From: Rhizobium sp. BK376
GTDB lineage: Bacteria > Pseudomonadota > Alphaproteobacteria > Rhizobiales > Rhizobiaceae
DNA: 64,000 nucleotides
Reading direction: 5' to 3'
Assembly: GCF_004341625.1 (NCBI RefSeq)
Contig: NZ_SLZG01000007.1
Location: 124,001-188,000 of the forward strand
Both the position numbers and the translations under genes were made by a program. The notes under the pieces were generated by a model, which saw nothing but the letters and a program-made list of their open reading frames with translations, searched no databases and was not told the DNA's origin. Positions 25,047 through 33,004 of the stretch are shown here, piece after piece. The stretch's first letter is position 1; the number at the start of each line of letters is the position of its first letter.

Positions 25047-26482
25047 ATGCTCCTCGCAAGTTCATCGAGCCGGGCGCGTTTGCGCGTCAGCGGCTCGGAC
25101 AGTTCAAAATTGGCGCCTGCGACCGCATCGCCGATAATCACCATGACGGGCCCCGTCAACTCGTCCCGGAACTCGAGATCCGGAAGATCCTTCAATGTGC
25201 CGTGCAGCAGGCGGCGATCGGAGCGGCTGGCATTCTCGACGACCGCGACTGTCGTCTCGGCCGGCAAGCCCGCATCCATCAGGCGGCTCGCGACCGACGC
25301 AGCGACCGTGCGGCCCATATAGACCGCGATCGTCGCGCCCGATACAGCGAGGCTCGCCCAATCCGGCAGGACATCACCCGTGAGATCGTGGCCCGTCGTG
25401 AAAACGAGCGAAGATGCAACGCCACGCAAGGTGAGCGGCAGCTCGAAATCGGCTGCGGCAGCAAAGGCGGACGTGATGCCGGGAACAATCTCGTAGGAGA
25501 TGTCGGCGGCGCGCAGGGCGGCCATCTCTTCGCCTGCCCGGCCATAGACCAGCGGATCACCACTCTTGAGGCGGACGACGCGTTTACCGTCGCGGCCGAG
25601 CTGGACGAGCAGATCGTTGATTTCTTCCTGCGACTTCGAATGGCAGCCCTTGCGCTTGCCGACCGACAGGCGTTCGGCGTCGCGGCGGCCCATATCGACG
25701 ATCGCCTGCGGCACGAGGGCATCATAGACGATGACATCAGCTTCCATCATGACGCGCTGGGCGCGCAGCGTCAGCAAATCGACAGCGCCGGGACCAGCAC
25801 CGACGAGCCAGACATGCCCGGAAACTTTCTGCTCGGAGCGCAAGAGCCGATTGGCGACCTGTTGAGCGTGCGGGAGATTGTCGGCAGCGACAGCGTCCGC
25901 CACCGGGCCTGAAAAGAAGCGGCGCCAGAAAACCCGACGGGCGACGCCGCGAGGGACCACATGCTCGACGGTTTTGCGATAGCTGGTCGCAAGCTCCGCG
26001 AGACGGCCGAGTGATGGGGCAAGAAGCTGGTCGATCTGCGCACGGATCATCTGCGCCAGAACCGGACCGGCACCTTCCGTGCCGATCGCGACCGCAACCG
26101 GTGCGCGATTGACCAGCGCCGGCGTGAAGAAATCGCAGTGATTGGGTTGGTCGACGGCATTCGCCGGGATCTTTTCGGCCCGCGCGGCAGCGGCAATCGC
26201 GCGGTCAAGCTCGGCATTTCCCGTAGCTGCGAATACCAGCGTGGCACCGGAAACCTGGTCGGGCGAGAAGGAGGCGCGAACGTTCTCGATACGATTGGAA
26301 ATCAGGAAGGCATGAAAATCGGCTTCCGGGGCGTCGGCATAGGCGATGATGCGAGCGCGCGTGTTCAGCAGCAACCGCACCTTGGCAAAGGCCTCGTCGC
26401 CATTGCCGAAGACAGCCGTCACCAATCCTTCAACCCGGAAGAAGGCGGGAAACACAGATAGCTGATCAGTCTTGGGAGGCAT
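25043..26482 (-). CDS. cysG: Siroheme synthase (multifunctional CysG)
   Basis: Converts uroporphyrinogen III to siroheme, the cofactor of the sulfite reductase encoded downstream. The 479-residue protein has the N-terminal dehydrogenase/ferrochelatase part, whose nucleotide motif reads VFGNGDEAFAKVRLLL and is less regular than the usual GGGxVA. The C-terminal methyltransferase has GAGPGAVDLLTLRA, VYDALV and VVRLKSGDPLVYGRAGEE. The ATG at 26482 (MPPKTDQ) is taken as start; a longer frame from 26527 adds 15 residues with no family match. It is first in the cluster. Confidence 0.93.
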   Translation of the reverse strand: MPPKTDQLSVFPAFFRVEGLVTAVFGNGDEAFAKVRLLLNTRARIIAYADAPEADFHAFLISNRIENVRASFSPDQVSGATLVFAATGNAELDRAIAAAARAEKIPANAVDQPNHCDFFTPALVNRAPVAVAIGTEGAGPVLAQMIRAQIDQLLAPSLGRLAELATSYRKTVEHVVPRGVARRVFWRRFFSGPVADAVAADNLPHAQQVANRLLRSEQKVSGHVWLVGAGPGAVDLLTLRAQRVMMEADVIVYDALVPQAIVDMGRRDAERLSVGKRKGCHSKSQEEINDLLVQLGRDGKRVVRLKSGDPLVYGRAGEEMAALRAADISYEIVPGITSAFAAAADFELPLTLRGVASSLVFTTGHDLTGDVLPDWASLAVSGATIAVYMGRTVAASVASRLMDAGLPAETTVAVVENASRSDRRLLHGTLKDLPDLEFRDELTGPVMVIIGDAVAGANFELSEPLTRKRARLDELARSI

Positions 26483-26774
26483 ACTCTTTCCAATTCGAAG
26501 CTGCCGGAATATGCCCTTTAGCGGCAAGAGATTGAAGAAACAGAAATTCCAAACCTCAAGCGAGTTCGTATTCTTTTGCTCGCCGGATCGGCGATTTGAG
26601 TAAATCTCACCGATCGCACCAACAAGCGTTCAAACACGTAAAATCCATAGTTTTTATGGCATTTTCAGCATGACAGAGTCGTTTTCGTTGTGGCAAACGG
26701 AACCGGTGCTTCATTTCCGCTTCCCGCACGACAGGGGTTGCGGATAAGCTCAGGTCAAACTCAGGAGTATCCGC

Positions 26775-27362
26775 TTGTCTGCCAATACGATTGCCGCTCG
26801 ACTGCTCGATGTCGTGGAAAACGATATCCTGCCGCTCACCCGACAGGGCGTTGCCGCCGGCAATAAAGTTTTCGGCGCAGCAATCCTGCGCAAATCCGAC
26901 CTTTCGCTAGTCCTAGCGGAAACCAACAACGAACTTGAAAATCCGCTTTGGCACGGCGAAGTGCATACTCTGAAGCGCTTCTACGAGATGGGCGAGAAAC
27001 CGACCACGAAAGAGCTGATTTTCCTATCCACGCATGAACCCTGCACCATGTGCATGTCGGCGATCACATGGGCTGGCTTCGACAATTTCTACTATTTCTT
27101 CAGTCACGAGGATTCCCGCGACAGCTTCGCCATCCCGCACGACTTAAAGATCCTGAAGGAAGTCTTCGACCTTGAACCGGGCGGCTATCGCAAGCAGAAC
27201 GCCTTCTGGAACAGTTTTGCAATCGCCGACCTGGTGGAGACGGAAGCAGATCCCACACGAACCGAACTGAAAGCGCAGACTGCCCGGATCAAGGCGACTT
27301 ATGCGGCGCTTTCCGATAGTTACCAGGCCTCCAAGGGCGACAACGACATTCCGCTGAATTGA
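26775..27362 (+). CDS. Zinc-dependent nucleoside/cytidine deaminase-fold protein
   Basis: Cytoplasmic deaminase-like protein, 195 residues. The zinc-binding and catalytic pattern is complete: His60-Gly-Glu62, then PCTMC with Cys90 and Cys93. This is the CMP/dCMP-tRNA-adenosine deaminase fold. The substrate is not clear; guanine or cytosine-type bases are possible. The start codon is TTG, with AGGAG 8 bp upstream, and no ATG lies near it. mazG follows 6 bp after the stop, so the two are likely co-transcribed. Confidence 0.78.
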   Translation: MSANTIAARLLDVVENDILPLTRQGVAAGNKVFGAAILRKSDLSLVLAETNNELENPLWHGEVHTLKRFYEMGEKPTTKELIFLSTHEPCTMCMSAITWAGFDNFYYFFSHEDSRDSFAIPHDLKILKEVFDLEPGGYRKQNAFWNSFAIADLVETEADPTRTELKAQTARIKATYAALSDSYQASKGDNDIPLN

Positions 27363-27368
27363 GCCATC

Positions 27369-28202
27369 ATGGAATCTTCAAAAGACATTTCCCGCCTGAT
27401 CGAAATCATGGCCGCCCTTCGAGATCGCAAGACGGGTTGCCCCTGGGACATCGTCCAGACCTTCGAGACGATCAAGCCCTATACGATCGAGGAGGCCTAC
27501 GAGGTTTCCGACGCGATCGAACGCCGGGATATGGACGATCTCTGCGACGAGCTGGGCGACCTGCTGCTGCAGGTGGTGTTTCATGCGCGGATGGCGGAAG
27601 AGGCCGGTGAATTTTCATTCGGCGATGTCGTCGAGGCCATCACACGGAAAATGATCCGGCGCCATCCGCATGTCTTCGCGCGCTCGGATGCGGACACGCC
27701 CGATGCCGTCAAGCTGCAGTGGGACAAGATTAAGGCCGAGGAGAAGCGGGAGCGAGCCGAACGTCGCGCGCGGCGCGGCATTACCGAAGACTTCAAGGCA
27801 GGTTTCCTGGGTTCGGTGCAACGCAGCTTTCCCGCGCTGACGGAGGCTCTGAAGCTTCAGGAACGGGCAGCGAAGGTCGGCTTTGACTGGTCGGCGCCCG
27901 AACCTATCCTCGACAAGATCGAAGAGGAAATCGATGAGCTTCGCGTCGCACTGCGCGACGGAGAAAAGGACAAGGTCGCAGACGAACTCGGCGACCTGAT
28001 CTTTGCCGTCGTCAATATCGGCCGGCACGTCAAGGCCGATCCGGAAGAGGCGTTGCGCGGGACAAACACCAAATTCCGCCGCCGATTCGGCCATATAGAG
28101 ACGACGCTGGAGGCCGAGGGCGAGACGCTAGAGGGCGCGTCACTGGAGCGCATGGAAGAGATCTGGCAGGCGGCGAAGGCAATCGAGCGGCAGTTGACCT
28201 AG
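27369..28202 (+). CDS. mazG: Nucleoside triphosphate pyrophosphohydrolase MazG
   Basis: Hydrolyses NTPs and dNTPs to monophosphates, cleaning the nucleotide pool or lowering ppGpp through mazEF-type circuits in other bacteria. The 277-residue protein has two MazG domains. The first shows TIEEAYEVSDAIERRDMDDL and DELGDLLLQVVFHARMAEE, the second KIEEEIDELRVAL and DELGDLIFAVVNIGRH. These hold the metal-binding EExxE and ExxD elements. Length is typical. It starts 6 bp after the deaminase gene. Confidence 0.94.
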   Translation: MESSKDISRLIEIMAALRDRKTGCPWDIVQTFETIKPYTIEEAYEVSDAIERRDMDDLCDELGDLLLQVVFHARMAEEAGEFSFGDVVEAITRKMIRRHPHVFARSDADTPDAVKLQWDKIKAEEKRERAERRARRGITEDFKAGFLGSVQRSFPALTEALKLQERAAKVGFDWSAPEPILDKIEEEIDELRVALRDGEKDKVADELGDLIFAVVNIGRHVKADPEEALRGTNTKFRRRFGHIETTLEAEGETLEGASLERMEEIWQAAKAIERQLT

Positions 28203-28387
28203 GGTGAATTCAGGTTAAGCGTGCATCTGCTATTAGATACTGGGGTCAATGACCGAATTCTCATTGGCGCTTTTCAGTGGAAGCATTTCAGCTTGGTCTT
28301 CGGCTCCAATTGAGCGGATGTCTGTGTGAACTCGCAGATCGGGAATGCCCGCAGAGTGCAGCTGTTAAAGGGCGAAAGAGAGCGACT

Positions 28388-28876
28388 ATGATCCGTATGG
28401 CGATACCGGATGATGCCGATCGAGCAATCCACGTCATACGCGAATCTATCCAGGAGCTTTGCGTTTCAGATCACCAGGAAAACGACGAAGTCCTGCGAAT
28501 GTGGCTAGAAAACAAAACGGCTGAGAACTTTCTCCTGTGGCTCGCCTCTGCCAATCAGAGCATTTTCGTTGACGAGCAAGATGGAAAAATTTGCGCAGTT
28601 GGCGGGGCAACCAACAGCGGAGAGATCACGCTGAACTATGTTGCGCCCAGCATTCGCTTCCAAGGTGTGAGCAAGATTATGTTAGCCACCCTCGAAGGGT
28701 TTTTGACGGATTCGGGCCACAATCAAGCTACTTTAACGAGTACGGAAACAGCGCGCCGCTTTTATTACATGCAAGGCTATGTCGATGCGGGTGCGCCGGA
28801 ATTTTGGGGCAAACTGCCCGGCTATCCCATGGCTAAGCTCTTAAAGAGGACTCCGCGGACCCAAGGACAGCAATGA
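28388..28876 (+). CDS. GNAT-family N-acetyltransferase
   Basis: A 162-residue protein with the general GNAT layout: MIRMAIPDDADRAIHVIRES at the start, NYVAPSIRFQGVSKIMLATL as the acetyl-CoA region (R-F-Q-G-V-S replacing the usual Q/RxxGxG/A), and TETARRFYYMQGY near the end. Substrate unknown. Codon use is less GC-rich than in the neighbours, a possible sign of recent acquisition. The ATG at 28388 starts the domain at once; the longer frame from 28277 is not supported. Confidence 0.72.
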   Translation: MIRMAIPDDADRAIHVIRESIQELCVSDHQENDEVLRMWLENKTAENFLLWLASANQSIFVDEQDGKICAVGGATNSGEITLNYVAPSIRFQGVSKIMLATLEGFLTDSGHNQATLTSTETARRFYYMQGYVDAGAPEFWGKLPGYPMAKLLKRTPRTQGQQ

Positions 28877-28927
28877 CGTCAGGAGGGTAGAATCTCACGG
28901 GTTCTAAGAAAAGCACCCGCGCCCGCC

Positions 28928-30259
28928 CTACTCCCAATCTTCCTTCTGCGCCTTCGGCCCGTTGCCCATACGGCGTTCCAATTCCGCAGCCTCGGTTTCG
29001 GCGAGACGCAGGTCGAGCGTCACCGAGCCGTCCTCATTGTCCTCGCGTCCGTCGACGACGGCGTGATTGTAGAGCCAGGGCAACAGAGCCAGCTTGTCGA
29101 CCGGAAGCGTGATCGTCGTTTCGGTCATGACGCCGGAGAGCCTGCGGCTGATCTCGTCCATCAGCCGGTCGACTCCCTCGCCGCTTACTGCGGAAACCGC
29201 GACGATATTCTGCGCGCTTGCCGCCTTTTGCACGATGGCGTCGTGGGCTTCCGGCTCCAGTCGATCGATCTTGTTCCAGACCTCGATGATGCGTTCAGCA
29301 CCTTCCGCCTCGCCGATGCCGAGATCGCCGAGGATGCGCATGACGTCAGAACTCTGGGCGGCGTTGTCTTCATCCGCCATGTCGCGCACATGCAGGATCA
29401 GATCGGCTTCCAGCACCTCTTCCAGCGTTGCCCGGAAGGCGGCGACGAGGTGGGTCGGCAGATCGGAGATGAAACCGACAGTGTCCGACAGGATAACGGT
29501 CCGGCCATGCGGCAGCTTCATGCGGCGCAATGTCGGGTCGAGCGTGGCAAAGAGCATGTCTTCAGCCAGCACGCCTGCCCCTGTGATGCGATTGAACAAA
29601 GTCGACTTGCCAGCGTTTGTGTAACCCACGAGCGCCACGATCGGATGCGGCACCTTCTTGCGCTTGGCGCGATGAAGCTGGCGGGTGCGGACGACCTGCT
29701 CGAGTTCGCGCTCAAGCTTGATGATACGATCCTGCAGCAAGCGCCGGTCGGCTTCGATCTGGGTTTCACCGGGGCCACCCATGAAGCCGCCACCGCCGCG
29801 CTGGCGCTCAAGGTGGGTCCAGCTTCGAACCAGGCGGCCCTTCTGATAGTTCAGATGCGCCAGATCGACCTGCAGCGTGCCTTCCTTGGTGGAGGCGCGG
29901 CGGCCGAAGATTTCAAGAATGAGGCCCGTGCGGTCGATGACCTTGGCATTCCATTCCTTCTCGAGATTTCGCTGCTGCACCGGCGTCAAGGGATGATCGA
30001 CGATGACGAGGCCGGCGTCGAACTCGTCGAGAAGCGCCTTGATCTCCTGCATCTTGCCGGTGCCCATCAAGGTTGCCGGCCGCGGGTCGTTGACCGGCAC
30101 CACGACGCCGCTCATCACATCCAGATCGATCGCCTGGGCAAGGCCCTTGGCTTCTTCCAGTCGGCTTTCCGGCGAACGTGAGGTGGTGATCGCGGTTTCG
30201 TTCTGGGAAACCTTGCTTCGCGCCTGTTTCAGCACAGGCACGATGACAACGGCGCGCAT
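28928..30259 (-). CDS. hflX: GTPase HflX (ribosome-splitting factor family)
   Basis: Ribosome-associated GTPase that rescues stalled or heat-damaged 70S ribosomes, 443 residues. The N-terminal HflX domain begins at RAVVIVPVL. The G domain shows G1 GYTNAGKST, G3 DTVGFISDLPTHLV and G4 NKID. The first ATG is at 30259, directly at the domain edge and without a good ribosome-binding site. The frame stays open for 26 more codons upstream with no ATG, GTG or TTG, but includes an ATC at 30322 with AGGA 9 bp before it. A perfect stem-loop lies in this leader. hfq is upstream, the usual order. Confidence 0.93.
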   Translation of the reverse strand: MRAVVIVPVLKQARSKVSQNETAITTSRSPESRLEEAKGLAQAIDLDVMSGVVVPVNDPRPATLMGTGKMQEIKALLDEFDAGLVIVDHPLTPVQQRNLEKEWNAKVIDRTGLILEIFGRRASTKEGTLQVDLAHLNYQKGRLVRSWTHLERQRGGGGFMGGPGETQIEADRRLLQDRIIKLERELEQVVRTRQLHRAKRKKVPHPIVALVGYTNAGKSTLFNRITGAGVLAEDMLFATLDPTLRRMKLPHGRTVILSDTVGFISDLPTHLVAAFRATLEEVLEADLILHVRDMADEDNAAQSSDVMRILGDLGIGEAEGAERIIEVWNKIDRLEPEAHDAIVQKAASAQNIVAVSAVSGEGVDRLMDEISRRLSGVMTETTITLPVDKLALLPWLYNHAVVDGREDNEDGSVTLDLRLAETEAAELERRMGNGPKAQKEDWE

Positions 30260-30260
30260 G

Positions 30261-30291
30261 TCATCCCGGAGCTTTTTGGTTTCCGGGATGA
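30261..30291 (-). promoter_or_regulatory. Perfect 10-bp stem-loop immediately before the first hflX ATG
   Basis: TCATCCCGGA (30261-30270) and TCCGGGATGA (30282-30291) are exact complements around an 11-nt loop. In the minus-strand mRNA the stem ends 1 nt before the ATG at 30259. It has no T-run, so it is not a typical terminator of hfq. It could control hflX translation or be part of an N-terminally extended coding region. Confidence 0.5.
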
Positions 30292-30348
30292 TGGAATCGT
30301 TCTTGGTATCGCGTGTCGTGATGACGGCAGATCCTATCTAGGATGCAT

Positions 30349-30591
30349 TCAGGATGCGGCTTCTTCGCTCTCGAACATCTGCATCGGCTGGCCTGGCATG
30401 ATAGTCGAGATCGCATGCTTGTAGACAAGTTGCGAATGACCGTCTCGGCGCAGCAGGACGCAGAAATTGTCGAAGGACGTAACAACGCCCGTGAGCTTTA
30501 CACCGTTGATCAGAAAAATCGTAAGTGAAATTTTTTGTTTGCGAACAGTATTGAGAAACAGATCCTGCAAATTCTGAGAACGTTCCGCCAT
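30349..30591 (-). CDS. hfq: RNA chaperone Hfq
   Basis: Hexameric Sm-like protein that pairs small RNAs with mRNAs, 80 residues. The Sm1 motif covers [20 protein letters not shown] and [11 protein letters not shown], and Sm2 is YKHAIST. Length and the short acidic tail (ESEEAAS) are typical of alphaproteobacterial Hfq. It precedes hflX on the same strand with 89 bp between the hfq stop and the first hflX ATG. Confidence 0.97.
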
Positions 30592-30700
30592 CGCGCCGCT
30601 TCTTTCTTTCTTGCCGACAAATGTCGGTGGAATATCAACTTAGTCCTGGTGTCCCCGGAGGCGAGATTCCCTCGTATCTCCCCTCCAGCAAATCTTGGTA

Positions 30701-31564
30701 TCAAATCACTGTCTTTTCCGCAACGTCGAAAAAGGCCTCTCGGATTTTCTGTGACACACTTCCCGGGTGACCATTGGCGACGGTCTGGCCATCGATGGAA
30801 ACAACGGGAAAACAAATGCTTGTCGCCGCCGTGATGAACACTTCGCGAGCCGACATCATCTCTTCGACGGAAAAATACCGCTCCGCAACCGGCAGATCGA
30901 GCTTGCCGGCCACGTCGATCAGCGTCGTTCGCGTGATACCCCGCAGAATGCCATGCTCGGCCGGCCGAGTGACCAGAACCCCTTCCGCATCGACGATCCA
31001 GACGTTGGTGGCGGCCCCCTCCTTCACCATGCCGTTGTGATCGACATAGATCGCTTCCTGCGCACCGGCCTCCTTGGCCTGCTGGCGCGCCAGCGCGTTC
31101 GGCAGCAATCCCACGGTCTTGATATCGACGCGGTCCCAGCGATTGTCCCGAACAGTGATCGCCTTGATGCCGCTGGCATTCTTTTTGGCGACTATCGTTG
31201 AGTCGGTGCTCTTGGCCGTCACGACGATCGAAGAGGGCGTTCCTTCCCTGGGGAAGACGTGATCGCGGCGAGCCACACCGCGTGTTACCTGAAGATAGAA
31301 CAACCCGTTGCGGACATGATTACGGCGCAGCGTCTGGCGAATGACCTGCGTCAGCGCCGCGCGGCTCATCGGCCATGCGATCCGCAACTCACCGAGCGAA
31401 CGATTGAGGCGATCGAGATGCCGCGTCAGATCGACGATCAGGCCATGCCTGACCTCGCAGACCTCATAGACCCCGTCGGCAAACTGATAGCCACGGTCCT
31501 CGATATGCACCATCGCGTCCGTATGCGGTACGTATTGTCCATTCACATAGGCTATTCTCGGCAT
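30701..31564 (-). CDS. dat: D-amino acid aminotransferase (class IV, PLP-dependent)
   Basis: PLP enzyme that transaminates D-alanine and D-glutamate with 2-oxoacids, 287 residues. It has the class IV pattern: IEDRGYQFADGVYEV, then DIKTVGLLPNALARQQA holding the probable PLP lysine, then MVKEGAATNVWIV. Branched-chain aminotransferase and aminodeoxychorismate lyase share the fold, but YQFADGVYE and the short length favour D-amino acid aminotransferase. It is the gene before hfq on the same strand, 109 bp away. Confidence 0.88.
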   Translation of the reverse strand: MPRIAYVNGQYVPHTDAMVHIEDRGYQFADGVYEVCEVRHGLIVDLTRHLDRLNRSLGELRIAWPMSRAALTQVIRQTLRRNHVRNGLFYLQVTRGVARRDHVFPREGTPSSIVVTAKSTDSTIVAKKNASGIKAITVRDNRWDRVDIKTVGLLPNALARQQAKEAGAQEAIYVDHNGMVKEGAATNVWIVDAEGVLVTRPAEHGILRGITRTTLIDVAGKLDLPVAERYFSVEEMMSAREVFITAATSICFPVVSIDGQTVANGHPGSVSQKIREAFFDVAEKTVI

Positions 31565-31596
31565 CGCGTACCTTCGTCGAAATCACTTGAAATAGA

Positions 31597-31630
31597 AAAG
31601 CAAAACGGGCGGCGGCAATGTCACCGCCCG
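31597..31630 (-). terminator. Rho-independent terminator of ntrY-ntrX
   Basis: CGGGCGG and CCGCCCG (31606-31612 and 31624-31630) form a 7-bp stem. On the minus strand TTTTGCTTTTCTATTT follows. It begins 10 bp after the ntrX stop. Confidence 0.75.
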
Positions 31631-31639
31631 GAGATGGCT

Positions 31640-33004
31640 TTAAACACCGAGGGACTTCAGCTTCCGATGCAGCGCAGACCGCTCCATCCCGACGAACTCC
31701 GCCGTACGGGAAATATTGCCGCCAAAACGGTTGATCTGGGCGATCAGATAATCCCGCTCGAACATCTCACGCGCTTCCCGCAAAGGCAGCGTCATGATGT
31801 GATAGTCGTTCTTGGCAGAGACCTTCGGCAGCATGTCGCCAAGGTCGGTCGGCAGCATTTCGGCCGTGATCGGGGTCTCCGGTCCGTCGGTGCGTGCCAG
31901 GATCATCAGCCGCTCGATGTTGTTGCGGAGCTGGCGGATGTTGCCCGGCCAGTCGTGGGCCTGAAGGACGGCCATGGCATCGTCACCGATCCGGCGGGTC
32001 CGGATGCCTGCCTGTTCGGATATCTGCCGCATTAACTGATCGACGAGGAAGGGAATGTCCTCGCGGCGTTCGGCGAGCGCCGGCACACGGACGGGCACGA
32101 CAGCCAGGCGATGATAGAGATCTTCGCGGAACAGGCTCTCGGCAATGCGGCTTTCGAGATTGTAGGCCGTCGAGGAAATGATGCGGACGTCGACCTTCAC
32201 CCGCTTGGAGCCGCCGACACGCTCGAACTGCTGGTCGACGAGAACACGCAGGATCTTGTTCTGGGTCTCGCGGGGCATTTCGCCGACTTCGTCGAGATAA
32301 AGGATGCCGCGATGCGCCTCTTCGAGCGCACCGATCTTGCGCGCCTGACCGGGTGAACCCTCGGTTCCGAAGAGAGCGATCTCCATGCGATCCGGCGTGA
32401 TATTGGCCGCGTTCAAAGCGACGAAGGGGCCGCTCGATCGCGTCGACTTCTTGTGGATCATACGGGCGACGAGTTCCTTGCCTGATCCCGATGGGCCGAA
32501 GATCATGACGCGGCTGTTGGTCGGAGCGACCTTGTCTATCGTCTGGCGAAGCTGGGACACGGCAATCGAAGTGCCGATCAATTCCGCCGCCTCGCCGGCG
32601 CGGCGCTTGAGCTCCACGACCTCACGCTTCAGCTTGGAATTTTCGAGCGCCCGCTCGGCGATCAGCAGCAGCCGGTCGGCCTTGAAGGGCTTTTCGATGA
32701 AATCGAAGGCGCCACGCTTGATGGCGGAAACTGCCGTTTCGATATTGCCGTGGCCTGATATCATCACGACCGGCAGTTCGGGATGGCGGGTCTTGATTTC
32801 GTCCAGCAATGCCAGACCATCCAGCTTGCTGCCCTGCATCCAGATATCCAGGAAGACCAGCCGCGGAGCACGATCGGAAATCGCTGCCAGCGCGCTGTCG
32901 CTATCATGGGCCGTCCGGGTTTCATGACCTTCGTCGGAAAGGATCCCCGAGACGATCTCGCGAATGTCTTCCTCGTCGTCTACAACGAGAATATCAGATG
33001 CCAT
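31640..33004 (-). CDS. ntrX: Nitrogen-assimilation response regulator NtrX
   Basis: Two-component regulator, partner of NtrY, 454 residues. It has a receiver domain (VVDDEEDIR near the start, LDIWM with the phospho-acceptor Asp around residue 53, and a conserved lysine in IEKPFKADR). An AAA+ domain with GPSGSGKELVARM and LYLDEVGEMP follows, then a Fis-type helix-turn-helix (FVGMERSALHRKLKSLGV). The sigma-54 contact motif GAFTGA is missing; the region reads TEGSPGQARKIG. This is normal for alphaproteobacterial NtrX. The ATG at 33004 overlaps the ntrY stop by 11 bp. Confidence 0.95.
   Translation of the reverse strand: MASDILVVDDEEDIREIVSGILSDEGHETRTAHDSDSALAAISDRAPRLVFLDIWMQGSKLDGLALLDEIKTRHPELPVVMISGHGNIETAVSAIKRGAFDFIEKPFKADRLLLIAERALENSKLKREVVELKRRAGEAAELIGTSIAVSQLRQTIDKVAPTNSRVMIFGPSGSGKELVARMIHKKSTRSSGPFVALNAANITPDRMEIALFGTEGSPGQARKIGALEEAHRGILYLDEVGEMPRETQNKILRVLVDQQFERVGGSKRVKVDVRIISSTAYNLESRIAESLFREDLYHRLAVVPVRVPALAERREDIPFLVDQLMRQISEQAGIRTRRIGDDAMAVLQAHDWPGNIRQLRNNIERLMILARTDGPETPITAEMLPTDLGDMLPKVSAKNDYHIMTLPLREAREMFERDYLIAQINRFGGNISRTAEFVGMERSALHRKLKSLGV

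Noticed and set aside
30261..30291. Stem between hfq and hflX as a terminator of hfq
   Set aside because: The stem is perfect, but no T-run follows on the minus strand and the hflX ATG comes 1 nt later, so termination is unlikely.
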